A program made the position numbers and the translations under genes. Below are positions 19,740 through 31,045 of a stretch of DNA of 64,000 nucleotides, one piece after another. Where the stretch lies: contig NC_061513.1 of assembly GCF_022539505.1 (NCBI RefSeq), positions 348,235,696 through 348,299,695 of the forward strand, in the 5' to 3' direction. The notes under the pieces are model-generated. The model did no database searches, was not told the origin of the DNA, and saw nothing but the letters and a program-made list of their open reading frames with translations. Position 1 is the stretch's first letter; each line of letters starts with the position of its first letter. This stretch comes from Lolium rigidum (Eukaryota > Streptophyta > Magnoliopsida > Poales > Poaceae).

Positions 19740-22318
19740 GCCCATCTTAATGGCTATAAAGAAAGAACTTCTTGGGAGATAACCCATGTGTTATTTTGCT
19801 ACAGTACTTTGTTTTATATTTGTGTCTTGGAAGTTGTTTACTACTGTAGCAACCTCTCCTTATCTTAGTTTTGAGTTTTGTTGTGCCAAGTAAAGTCTTT
19901 GATAGTAAAGTAAGTACTAGATTTGGATTACTGCGCAGTTCCAGATTTCTTTGCTGTCACGAATCTGGGTCTACCTCCCTGTAGGTAGCTCAGAAAATTA
20001 AGCCAATTTACGTGCATGATCCTCAGATATGTACGCAACTTTCATTCAATTTGGGAATTTTCATTTGAGCAAGTCTGGTGCCCTAATAAAATCCATATTT
20101 ACGGACTATTCTGTTTTGACAGATTCTGCCTTTTATTTTGCATTGCCTCTTTTGCTATGTTGGATGAATTTCTTTGATCCATTAATGTCCAGTAGCTTTA
20201 TGCAATGTCCAGAAGTGTTAAGAATGATTGTGTCACCTCTGAACATGTGAATTTTTACTATGCACTAACCCTCTAATGAGTTGTTTCGAGTTTGGTGTGG
20301 AGGAAGTTTTCAAGGATCAAGAGAGGAGTATGATGCAATATGATCAAGGAGAGTGAAAGCTCTAAGCTTGGGGATGCCCGGTGGTTCACCCCTGCATATT
20401 CTAAGAAGACTCAAGCGTCTAAGCTTGGGGATGCCCAAGGCATCCCCTTCTTCATCGACAACATTATCAGGTTCCTCCCCTGAAACTATATTTTTATTCC
20501 GTCACATCTTATGCACTTTGCTTGGAGCGTCGGTTTGTTTTGTTTTTTTTTTGTTTTGTTTGAATAAAATGGATCCTAGCATTCACTTTGTGGGAGAGAG
20601 ACACGCTCCGCTGTAGCATATGGACAAGTATGTCCTTAGGCTCTACTCATAGTATTCATGGCGAAGTTTCATCTTCGTTAAATTGTTATATGGTTGGAAT
20701 TGGAAAATGCTACATGTAGTAATTCTAAAATGTCTTGGATAATTTGATACTTGGCAATTGTTGTGCTCATGTTTAAGCTCTTGCATCATATACTTTGCAC
20801 CCATTAATGAAGAAATACTTAGAGCTTGCTAATTTGGTTTGCATATTTGGTTTCTCTAGAGTCTAGATAATATCTAGTATTGAGTTTTGAACAACAAGGA
20901 AGACGGTGTAGAGTCTTATAATGTTTACAATATGTCTCTTATGTGAGTTTTGCTGCACCGTTCATCCTTGTGTTTGTTTCAAATAACCTTGCTAGCCTAA
21001 ACCTTGTATCGAGAGGGAATACTTCTCATGCATCCAAAATCCTTGAGCCAACCACTATGCCATTTGTGTCCACCATACCTACCTACTACATGGTATTTCT
21101 CCGCCATTCCAAAGTAAATTGCTTGAGTGCTACCTTTAAATTTCCATCATTCGCCTTTTACAATATATAGCTCATGGGACAAAATAGCTTAAAAACTATT
21201 GTGGTATTGAATATGTACTTATGCACTTTATCTCTTATTAAGTTGCTTGTTGTGCGATAACCACGTTTCTGGGGACGCCATCAACTATTCTTTGTTGAAT
21301 ATCATGTGAGTTGCTATGCATGTCCATCTTGTCTGAAGTAAGAGAGATCTACCACCTTAATGGTTGGAGCATGCATATTGTTAGAGAAGAACTTTGGGCC
21401 GCTAACTAAAGCCATGAATCATGGTGGAAGTTTCAGTTTTGGACATATATCCTCAATCTCATATGAGAATAATAATTGTTGCCACATGCTTATGCATTAA
21501 AGAGGAGTCCATTATCTGTTGTCCATGTTGTCCCGGTATGGATGTCTAAGTTGAGAATAATCAAAAGCGAGAAATCCAAAATGCGAGCTTTCTCCTTAGA
21601 CCTTTGTACAGGCGGCATGGAGGTACCCCATTGTGACACTTGGTTAAAACATGTGCATTGCGAAGATCCGGTAGTCCAAGTTAATTAGGACAAGGTGCGG
21701 GCACTATTAGTATACTATGCATGAGGCTTGCAACTTGTAAGATATAATGTACATAACTCATATGCTTTATTACTACCGTTGACAAAATTGTTTCATGTTT
21801 TCAAAATAAAAGCTCTAGCACAAATATAGAAATCGATGCTTTCCTCTTTGAAGGACCATTCTTTTTACTTTTATGTTGAGTCAGTTCACCTATCTCTCTC
21901 CACCTCAAGAAGCAAACACTTGTGTGAACTGTGCATTGATTCCTACATACTTGCATATTGTACTTGTTATATTACTCTATGTTGACAATTATCCATGAGA
22001 TATACATGTTACAAGTTGAAAGCAACCGCTGAAACTTAATCTTCCTTTGTGTTGCTTCAATACCTTTACTTTGATTTATTGCTTTATGAGTTAACTCTTA
22101 TGCAAGACTTATTGATGCTTGTCTTGAAGTGCTATTCATGAAAAGTCTTTGCCTTATGATTCACTTGTTTACTCATGTCATTACCATTGTTTTGATCGCT
22201 GCATTCATTACATATGCTTACAATAGTATGATCGAGTTTATGATGGCATGTCACTCCAGAAATTATCTTTGTTATCGTTTTACCTGCTCGGGACGAGCAG
22301 AACTAAGCTTGGGGATGC
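19740..22318 (+). other. Element A 3' non-coding region with conserved stem-loops
   Basis: No reading frame. Conserved features in order: TGGG-AGATAA-CCCA hairpin (19773-19786); polypurine-like TAAGCTTGGGGATGCC at 20363 and 20420, the second forming a 9-bp stem (20427-20447); a 7-bp hairpin CTGCTCG-GGA-CGAGCAG (22284-22300); and the true polypurine tract TAAGCTTGGGGATGC (22304-22318). Confidence 0.8.
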
Positions 22319-22994
22319 TGATACGTCTCCGACGTATCGATAATTTCTTGTGTTCCATGCCACATTATTGATGTTATCTACATGTTTTATGCACACTTTA
22401 TGTCATATTCGTGCATTTTCTGGAACTAACCTATTAACAAGATGCCGAAGTGCCACTTCCGTTTTCTGCTGTTTTTGGTTTCAGAAATCCTAGTAACGAA
22501 ATATTCTCGGAATCGGACGAAATCAAGACCCGGGTTCCTATTTTCACCGGAAGCATCCGGAACACACGAGAAGGACCGGAGGGGGCACTCGGGCCCCCGG
22601 ACCATAGGCCGGCGCGGCCCAGGCCCCGGCCGCGCCGCCCTATAGTGTCGTCGCCCCTTCGAGCCCTCCCGCGCCGCCTCTTCGCCTATTTAAAGCCTCC
22701 GTCGCGAAAACCCCGATACGAAGAACCACGATACGGAAAACCTTCCGGAGCCGCCGCCATCGCGAAGCCAAGATCCGGGGACAGGAGTCTCCGTTCCGGC
22801 ACCCTGCCGGAGCGGGGAAGTGCCCCCGGAAGGCTTCTCCATCGACACCGCTGCCATCTCCACCGCCATCTTCATCACCGCTGATGCTCCCATGAGGAGG
22901 GAGTAGTTCTCCATCGAGGCTCGGGGCTGTACCGGTAGCTATGTGGTTCATCTCTCTCCTATGTACTTCAATACAATAATCTCATGAGCTGCCT
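22319..22994 (+). repeat. Element A 3' LTR, truncated by assembly gap
   Basis: Aligns with the first ~676 bp of the 5' LTR. Most differences are at CCGG or CCG sites, where the 5' LTR has CCAG or CTG. Confidence 0.9.
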
Positions 22995-23094
22995 NNNNNN
23001 NNNNNNNNNNNNNNNNNNNNNNNNNNNNNNNNNNNNNNNNNNNNNNNNNNNNNNNNNNNNNNNNNNNNNNNNNNNNNNNNNNNNNNNNNNNNNN
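22995..23094. other. Assembly gap 1 (100 N)
   Basis: Exactly 100 N, a conventional unknown-size gap. It separates the 3' LTR of A from the interior of a different element. Confidence 0.99.
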
Positions 23095-23128
23095 CATTTA
23101 TTTTGTTTTGAATTTTTGGGATGTTACA
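23095..23128 (-). repeat. End of an LTR of the TGTAACATCCC type, reverse
   Basis: Read on the minus strand it begins TGTAACATCCC, the same start style as the LTR fragment near 36563. It ends inside the 3' region of B', implying an insertion largely hidden in the gap. Confidence 0.55.
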
Positions 23129-25443
23129 AGGCGGCATGGAGGTACCCCATTGTGACACTTGGTTAAAACATGTGTATTGCGATGATCCGGTAGTCCAAGC
23201 TAATTAGGACAAGGTGCGGGCACTATTAGTATACTATGCATGAGGCTTGCAACTTGTAAGATATAATTTACATAACTCATATGCTTTATTACTACCGTTG
23301 ACAAAATTGTTTCATGTTTTCAAAATAGAAGCTCTAGCAAAAATATATCAATCGATGCTTTCCTCTTTGAAGGACCATTCTTTTTAATTTTATGTTGAGT
23401 CATTTCACCTATCTCTCTCCACCTCAAGAAGCAAACACTTGTGTGAACTGTGCATTGATTCCTACATACTTGCATATTGCACTTGTTATATTACTCTATG
23501 TTGACAATTATCCATGAGATATACATGTTACAAGTTGAAAGCAACCGCTGAAACTTAATCTTCCTTTGTGTTGCTTCAATACCTTTACTTTGATTTATTG
23601 CTTTATGAGTTAACTCTTATGCAAGACTTATTGATGCTTGTCTTGAAGTACTATTCATGAAAAGTCTTTGCTTTATGATTCACTTGTTTACTCATGTCAT
23701 TACCATTGTTTTGATCGCTGCATTCATTACATATGTTTACAAATAGTATGATCAACATTATGATGGCATGTCACTTCAGAAATTATCTTTGTTATCGTTT
23801 TACCTGCTCGGGACGAGCAGAACTAAGCTTGGGGATGCTGATACGTCTCCAACGTATCGATAATTTCTTATGATCCATGCCATATTATTGATGATACCTA
23901 CATGTTTTATGCACACTTTATGTCATATTCGTGCATTTTACGGAACTAACCTATTAACAAGATGCCGAAGAGCCGATTCTTGTTTTCTGCTGTTTTTGGT
24001 TTCAGAAATCCTAGTAACGAAATATTCTCGGAATTGGACGAAATCAAGACCCAGGGTCCTATTTTGCCACGAAGCTTCCGGAAGACCGAAGAGGAGTCGA
24101 AGTGGGGCCACGAGGAGCCTCCACCATAGGGCGGCGCGGCCCAGGCCCTGGCCGCGCCGACCTGTGGTGTGGGGCCCCCGTGTGGCCCCCCACGTTGCCC
24201 TTCCGCCTACTTAAAGCCTCCGTCGCGAAACCCCTGATGCGAAGAACCACGATACGGAAAACCTTCCAGAGACGCCGCCGCCGCCAATCCCATCTCGGGG
24301 GATTACGGAGATCTCCTCGGCACCCTGCCGGAGAGGGGATTCATCTCCCGGAGGACTCTACACCGCCATGGTCACCTCCGGAGTGATGAGTGAGTAGTTC
24401 ACCCCTGGACTATGGGTCCATAGCAGTAGCTAGATGGTTGTCTTCTCCTCATTGTGCTTCATTGTTGGATCTTGTGAGCTGCCTAACATGATCAAGATCA
24501 TCTATCTGTAATACTCTATGTTGTGTTCGTCGGGATCCGATGGATAGAGAATACCATGTTATGTTAATTATCAAGTTATTACATATGTGTTGTTTATGAT
24601 CTTGCATGCTCTCCGTTATTAGTAGAGGCTCGGCCAAGTTTTTGCTCTTAACTCCAAGAGGGAGTATTTATGCTCGATAGTGGGTTCATGCACGCATTGA
24701 CACCTAGGACAGATGACGAGAAAGTTCTAAGGTTGTGTTGTGCTTGTTGCCACTAGGGATAAAACATTGATGCTATGTCCGAGGATGTAGTTATTGATTA
24801 CATTACGCACCATACTTAATGCAATTGTCCGTTGCTTTGCAACTTAATACTGGAAGGGGTTCGGATGATAACTCCGAAGGTGGACTTTTTAGGCATAGAT
24901 GCGGTTGGATGGCGGTCTATGTACTTTGTCGTAATGCCCAATTAAATCTCACTTTGTACTTATCATGACATGTATGTGCATTGTTATGCCCTCTCTATTT
25001 GCCAATTGCCCGACTGTAATTTGTTCACCCAACATGCTTTTATCTTATGGGAGAGACACCTCTAGTGAGCTGTGGACCCCGGTCCATTCTTTAATACTTG
25101 AAATACAAATCTGTTTGCAATACTTGTTTCTCACTGTTTTCTCTGCAAACAATCATCTTCCACACAATACGGTTAATCCTTTGTTACAGCAAGCCGGTGA
25201 GATTGACAACCTCATTGTTTCGTTGGGGCAAAGTACTTTGGATTGTGTTGTGCAGGTTCCACGTTGGCGCCGGAATCCCTGGTGTTGCGCCGCACTACAT
25301 CCCGCCGCCATCAACCTTCAACGTGCTTCTTGGCTCCTCCTGGTTCGATAAACCTTGGTTTCTTTCTGAGGGAAAACTTGCTGCTGTGCGCATCATACCT
25401 TCCTCTTGGGGTTCCCAACGAACGTGTGAGTTACACGCCATCA
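23129..25443 (+). mobile_element. Element B': 3' part (interior end plus 3' LTR)
   Basis: 23129-23838 matches the end of A's non-coding 3' region, including the CTGCTCG-GGA-CGAGCAG hairpin (23804-23820) and TAAGCTTGGGGATGC (23824-23838). The LTR 23839-25443 (1605 bp, TGATACGTCTCC to ACGCCATCA) is of the D/I type rather than the A type. TATA-like CTACTTAAAG near 24207. The 5' half is not in the window. Confidence 0.85.
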
Positions 25444-26381
25444 ACCCCTTCGTGTACATCCTTTAGAATTAGCCTTCCTTCCTCGGGTGTGACGCACCTT
25501 TGTAGCACTCCCGAAATACTTCGCTTGTATAACTCTCCTTTGACCACAGTAAAGGCTCTAGAAAGCCTGATAACTCGCCTTGCTTCGACTGGATCATCGG
25601 GTAGTTCTTTTCTCAAGATGTATGCTATGTACGCCTGCATCCAAGGAATCTGTACCACCATTATCACGTGCGTTTCCTCCTCATCTTCCAATGGTGCTGC
25701 TGGAGCTGCCGAGGCTTTCTCTTCCTTCTCCTTCTTCTGTTGTTTCTTTGCCTTGGTTGATCTTTCAGCTATTTCTTCCCAAAACACGCCAGGTGGTATT
25801 GCGAGAACGTCGGCTTCATCGTTGTTGAGCCTGCTAATATGATTAACTTCACATCCGTCGAACAGCTTCTGAAGCTCGTTATAAACTTCCTTGTACGCTA
25901 TCATGCTATCATTGATTAGCGTCGCCTTTGATTCATCACCTGTTGAGCCACCAGCTGTGAGTCGCCAAACATTTTTAATCGAGTTGTACCACAAGCTTTC
26001 GCCATCTTCATCCCGTGTACAAGTGCTTCATATTCTGCTTCGTTATTAGATGCGTTTGGAAACGTCATCCGTAGTACATATTTCAGTTTGTCGCCTTGAG
26101 GTGATACTAGTATCACGCCTGCTCCAGCCCCCTCTAGTCTCTTGGATCCGTCGAAGTTCATGGTCCAAGTTCTCGATAAATCTGGAGGTCCCGTGTTTTG
26201 CAGCTCCATCCACTCTGCGATGAAATCTGGTAGGATCTGTGACTTTATTGCTTTTCTCTTTTCGTATGTGATGTCCCGAGGGGAAATTTCTATTCCCCAA
26301 AGAGAGACACGCCCCGTAGCGTCCGGATTGTTTAATATGTTGGATAAAGGCGCCTCGTTGACCACTATTATCAGATGCGCC
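25444..26381 (-). pseudogene. Gypsy pol fragment: RNase H and integrase N-terminus
   Basis: Reads right to left. RNase H is clear: WTMNFDGSKRLEGAGAGVIL with the catalytic D, then NNEAEYEALVHGM with the catalytic E, and FGDSQLVAQQV with the second D. After a frameshift near 25940 come HISRLNNDEADVLA, an acidic Lys-rich linker, and a pre-integrase segment (RRVIRLSRAFTVVKGELYKR, ending DVHEG). Bounded on the left by the B' LTR and on the right by the C LTR, so both ends are cut by later insertions. Style is Tat/Retand-like. It overlaps in content with the integrase piece at 37175, so they are two different copies. Confidence 0.85.
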
Positions 26382-27890
26382 TGATACGTCCATTTTGCAT
26401 CACTATTTTATATCATAATTTACTGTTATTCATTGATATATTTCATATTTAGAGATGATACTTATGTTATTTCACCTATTTTGCATGTTTCATGATTATT
26501 GGAGAATCACTCACCGGAGTCAAGATTCTGCTGCAAAAAGCACCGTTAGAATGCAATATTTTTGAAGATCAACAACTGTCGGAGATTACACCGAAGGTCT
26601 TATTTCTCCAGAAGACGGAGCCAGCCAAAAGGAGGGGCCGAGGAGGGCCGCCATGGGCCCCCCATAGGCCGGCGCGGGCTCCACCCTGGCCGCGCCGCCT
26701 TGTGGGGAGGGGGCCCACAGCCCCCTTCGGCCGCCTCTCTTTCGCGTACTTCATCTACCCAAAAACCTAAGGTGCGGGGGAATAATCGCGAGGAGACACA
26801 GCCGCCTCTGCGGGACGGAAAACACCAGAGAGAAAAGAGCTCTCCGGCAGGCTGAAATCCGCCGGGGAAATTCCCTCCCGGAGGGGGAAATCGACGCCAT
26901 CGTCACCATCATCGAGCTGGACATCATTGGGATCATCATCACCATCATATCCACCACCGTCACCGTCATCTCCACCGCTGCACCTCGTCACCGCTGTAAC
27001 ATCTAGGGTTGAATCTTGATTGTTTCATAGGGGAAACTCTCCCGGTATTGATTACTCCTTGTTATTGATGCTATTGAGTGAAACCGTTGAACAAAGGTTT
27101 ATGTTCAGATTGTTATTCATCATCATATCACCTCTGATCATGTTCCATATGATGTCTCGTGAGTAGTTCGTTTAGTTCTTGAGGACATGGGTGAAGTCTA
27201 AATGTTAGTAGTGAACTATGTTGAGTAATATTCAATGGTTTGATATTTAAGTTGTGGTGTTATTCTTGTAGTGCTGTCATGTGAACGTCGACTACATGAT
27301 ACTTCACTTTTATGAGCCTAGGGGAATACATCTTGTATTCGTTTGCTAATTGTGGGGTTGCTGAGTGACGAGCAACTTGAACCCCGTTGGTATATCGATG
27401 CGGGAGGGATAGCAGGATCTCGAGTTTAAAGGTCGTGGTTAGATTTATCTTAATTACTTTCTTGTATTTGCGGATGCTTGCAAGGGGTATAATCACAAGT
27501 ATGTATTAGTCCTAGGAAGGGCGGTGCATTAGCATAGGTTCACCCACACAACACTTATCAAAACAATGAAGATTAATCGACTATATGAAGCGAAAGCACT
27601 AGACTAAATTCCCGTGTGTCCTCAAGAACGTTTGGTCATCATAAGTAAACAAACCGGCTTGTCCTTTGTGCTAAAAAGGATTGGGCCACTCGCTGCAATT
27701 ATTACTCTCGCATTTTACTTACTTGTACTTTATTTATCTGCTATATCAAAACCCCCGAATACTTGTACGTGAGCATTTACGGTGAATCCTTCATCGAAAC
27801 TGCTTGTCAACACCTTCTGCTCCTCGTTGGGTTCGACACTCTTATTTATCGAAAGTACTACGATACACCCCCTATACTTGTGGGTCATCA
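26382..27890 (+). repeat. Element C 5' LTR
   Basis: TGATACGTCCATTTTGCATC to TATACTTGTGGGTCATCA, 1509 bp. Its 3' end matches that of the F LTR, but the 5' half is of a different family. GC-rich hairpin near 26670. Confidence 0.88.
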
Positions 27891-27901
27891 AGACTATTTT
27901 C

Positions 27902-27919
27902 TGGCGCCGTTGCCGGGGA
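27902..27919 (+). other. Element C primer binding site (tRNA-Asp type)
   Basis: TGGCGCCGTTGCCGGGGA, 11 bases after the LTR end, preceded by AGACTATTTTC. Confidence 0.85.
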
Positions 27920-28005
27920 GTGCAGCGCTATTGGTAAGTGGAATTGGTAAGGGAAACCTGTACTGTACGTGCTGATTTTATTTCTGCCTGCCGCTATAAT
28001 TCATT

Positions 28006-28551
28006 ATGGAGAGGTATTCTCTTGAATTCCTCTTTGGAAATCTACTACTACTGCAAAGGTAGTGGACGAGGCGCCAGGTGAGAAAGAGGTTCCATACAAA
28101 ATACCTATGAAAATTATTGAACGTGTTGTGGATAACCGCTATGAAGGGGATGGAACTGTCCATCCTGGAGATCATTTCTTGTTTTTACATGAATTATGCG
28201 GGTTATTCAAGTGTGCAGGTATTGCTATGGATGAAGTTAGGAAGAAATTATTCTCTATATCGCTGTCCGGTAAGCGGCGCATTGGTATAAATTGCTGAAG
28301 AATGGGGATTCTCTTGATTGGAAGGATATTGTGCCTCTATTTTATTCTAAATTCTATCCTCCAAGTGAAATTCACAAAGACCGGAACCGCATATATAATT
28401 TCTGGCCTCATGATGGAGAAAGTATTGCCCAAGCATGGGGGAGATTGAAGTCTTTAATGCTCAAATGCCCCATTCATGAGCTTCCTGGTAATATCATTAT
28501 TGATAATTTCTATGCAAGACTGTCTTTTCAAGATAAAACCTTGCTGGATAC
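28006..28551 (+). pseudogene. Element C gag, N-terminal part
   Basis: Contains PYKIPMKIIERVVDN, FLFLHELCGLFKCAGIAMDE and, after a one-base loss near 28275, LDWKDIVPLFYSKFYPPSEI and AWGRLKSLMLKCPIHELP, the typical Athila-type Gag core. The frame ends where D inserted. The last five bases, GATAC, are duplicated at 35247-35251 on the far side of D. Confidence 0.85.
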
Positions 28552-30152
28552 TGATACGTCTCAAACGTATCTATAATTTCTTATGTTCCATGCTACTTTT
28601 ATGATGATACTCACATGTTTTATACACATTATATGTCATTTTTATGCATTTTCCGGCACTAACCTATTGACGAGATGCCGAAGAGCCAGTTGCTATTTTC
28701 TGCTGTTTTTGGTTTCAGAAATCCTACAAAGGAAATATTCTCGGAATTGGACGAAATCAACGCCCAGGGGCCTATTTTCCAAGAAGCTTCTAGAAGACCG
28801 AGGGAGATACGAAGTGGGGCCACGGGGCGCCGCCACACTAGGGCGGCGCGGCCTAGAGGGGGCCCGCGCGGCCCTAGCGTGTGGGGCCCCGTGACTCCTC
28901 CGACTCCGCCCTTCCGCCTACTTAAAGCCTTCATTGCGAAACCCCCGATGCCGAGAGCCACGATACGGAAAACCTTCCCGGAGACGCCGCCGCCGCCAAT
29001 CCCATCTCGGGGGATTCGGGAGATCGCCTCCGACACCCTGCTCGGAGAGGGGAATCATCTCTGGAGGACTCTACACCGCCATGGTCGCCTCCGGATCGAT
29101 GTGTGAGTAGTTCACCCCTGGACTATGGGTCCATAGCGGTAGCTAGATGGTTGTCTTCTCCTCATTGTGCTATCATGTTAGATCTTGTGAGCTGCCTATC
29201 ATGATCAAGATCATCTATTTGTAATCCTTCATGTTGTGTTTGTTGGGATCCGATGAATATTGAATACTATGTCAAGTTGATTATCAATCTATCATATATG
29301 TTATTTATGTTCTTGCATGCTCTCCGTTGCTAGTAGAGGCTCCGGCCAAGTTGATACTTGTGACTCCAAGAGGGGTATTTATGCTCGATAGTGGGTTCAT
29401 GCCTCCATTAAATGCGGGACGATGACGAGAAAGTTCTAAGGTTGTGGATGTGTTGTTTCCACTAGGGATAAAACATCGATGCTTTGTCTAAGGATATTTG
29501 TGTTGATTACATTACACACCATACTTAATGCAATTGTCCGTTGTTTACAACTTAATGCTGGAAGGGGTTCGGATGATAACCTGAAAGTGGACTTTTTAGG
29601 CATAGATGCATGCTTGGATAGCGGTCTATGTACTTTGTCGTAATGCCACGATTAAATCTCATAGTACTTATCATGATATATGTATGTGCATTGTTATGCC
29701 TTCTTTATTTGTCAATTGCCCAAGCTGTAATTTGTTCACCCAACATCTGCTTATCTTATGGGAGAGACACCGCTAGTGAACTGTGGACCCCGGTCCTATT
29801 CTTTACATCCGAAATACAATCTACTACAATTGTTCTTTCTTGTTCTTCGCAAACAATCATCATCATCCACACTATACATCTAATCCTTTGTTTACAGACA
29901 TGCCGGTGAGATTGACAACCTCACTGTTACGTTGGGGCAAAGTTGCGTGATTGTGTTGTGCAGGTTCCACGTTGGCGCCGGAATCCCTGGTGTTGCGCCG
30001 CACTACACTCCGCCACCAACAACCTTCAACGTGCTTCTTGGCTCCTACTGGTTCGATAAACCTTGGTTTCTTTCTGTGGGAAAACTTGCTACTGTACGCA
30101 TCACACCTTCCTCTTGGGGTTCCCAACGGACGTGTGTTAACTGCATGCATCA
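28552..30152 (+). repeat. Element D 5' LTR
   Basis: TGATACGTCTCAAACG to CTGCATGCATCA, 1601 bp. TATA-like CTACTTAAAG near 28919, GC-rich hairpin upstream of it. Confidence 0.93.
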
Positions 30153-30163
30153 AGACTGTTTTC

Positions 30164-30180
30164 TGGCGCCGTTGCCGGGG
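30164..30180 (+). other. Element D primer binding site (tRNA-Asp type)
   Basis: TGGCGCCGTTGCCGGGG follows AGACTGTTTTC after the LTR. Confidence 0.85.
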
Positions 30181-30397
30181 ATATCAAGACACGCTGCAAG
30201 GGGAGTCTTCCACATCCAATCTCTTTACTTTTTTTTGTCTTGCTTTACTTTATTTACTGCTTTGTTTGCTTCTTATATCAAAAACACAAAAAAATTAGTT
30301 GCTAGTTTTACTTTATTTACTGTCTTGTTCTCTATATTGAAAACACAAAAAAATTAGTTACTTGCATTTACTTTATTTACCTTTAGTTTATTTCATC

Positions 30398-31045
30398 ATG
30401 TTTCCTCCTAAGTTCACTGCTGAAAGACATACCGGTAGGACGAGGGTCTATAATTGGGAGAGATAATATAGAAGATTTTTTCACTCATGTTAGTACCACT
30501 GAAGATTTTGAAGATAGACACTTGGTAGAACTTGCTCCTACTTATGAAATTGCTTCTTTGCTTCTTTAGTTCGCATGTTGGAAACTAAATTTCTTAATCT
30601 CAATCCTATAATCCAACACATGTTTCTCACACTCGGTGATATGGAGGAAGGGAAAAAGAAAGATTTTGTTTTAGAAACCCTTCTTAAAGAATTTGGTGGT
30701 GTAGCAAGAGAGGCTAGAAAGGTCTTTATTAAATATAAGATGCTTGGCTCTTATACCAATTTTGTTAGTATCCTTGAAAAGATGGACATGGAGAGAGTAA
30801 GGTACACTAATAATATTAATGATGGTGAGGAGATTAAGACAACAATACCTTGTAAGCTCCTAGGAATGAATGACGCTCTAGAAAATAACTATGGTTGGCT
30901 TGTACTCGAAAATTTGTTTGACGAGGATAGCAAACCTAAGAATAATGAAAAGGGAGCCTCCGAAACTCACATAGATAAGATAAAATGCATAATTGAGAAA
31001 ACTCCCAACACCTATGTTGATGCTTCATCTCTTGACAATACTTGA
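30398..31045 (+). pseudogene. Element D reading frame, broken, unknown product
   Basis: Starts MFPPKFTAERHTGRTRV at 30398 and hits a stop at 30464. It resumes as DFFTHVSTTEDFEDRHLVEL in another frame and, after a second shift, runs 30575-31045 (MLETKFLNLNPIIQHMF to SSLDNT). Lys/Glu/Asn-rich with no retroviral motif I recognise. The final SSLDNT matches the SYLDNT end of the gag-protease frame of element I, and the sequence after the stop is also alike. The stop region and 3' end are therefore shared while the interior differs. Confidence 0.6.

Larger units (their letters stand above)
17120..22994 (+). mobile_element. Element A: non-autonomous gypsy-type LTR element, 3' LTR cut by gap
   Basis: 5' LTR 17120-18828, degenerate tRNA-Asp-type primer site, one reading frame (18993-19739), about 2.6 kb of non-coding 3' region with conserved hairpins, polypurine tract 22304-22318, and the start of the 3' LTR (22319-22994) up to gap 1. 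No gag, protease, RT or integrase. The 5-bp flank before the element is CCGTC; the other flank is lost in the gap. Layout resembles the pol-less Athila-type elements abundant in Triticeae, but I cannot assign a catalogued name. Confidence 0.88.

Noticed and set aside
25243..25842. 199-codon plus-strand frame overlapping the RNase H/integrase fragment
   Set aside because: It crosses the boundary between the B' LTR and the pol fragment, so it is a chance join; the minus strand holds the recognisable domains.
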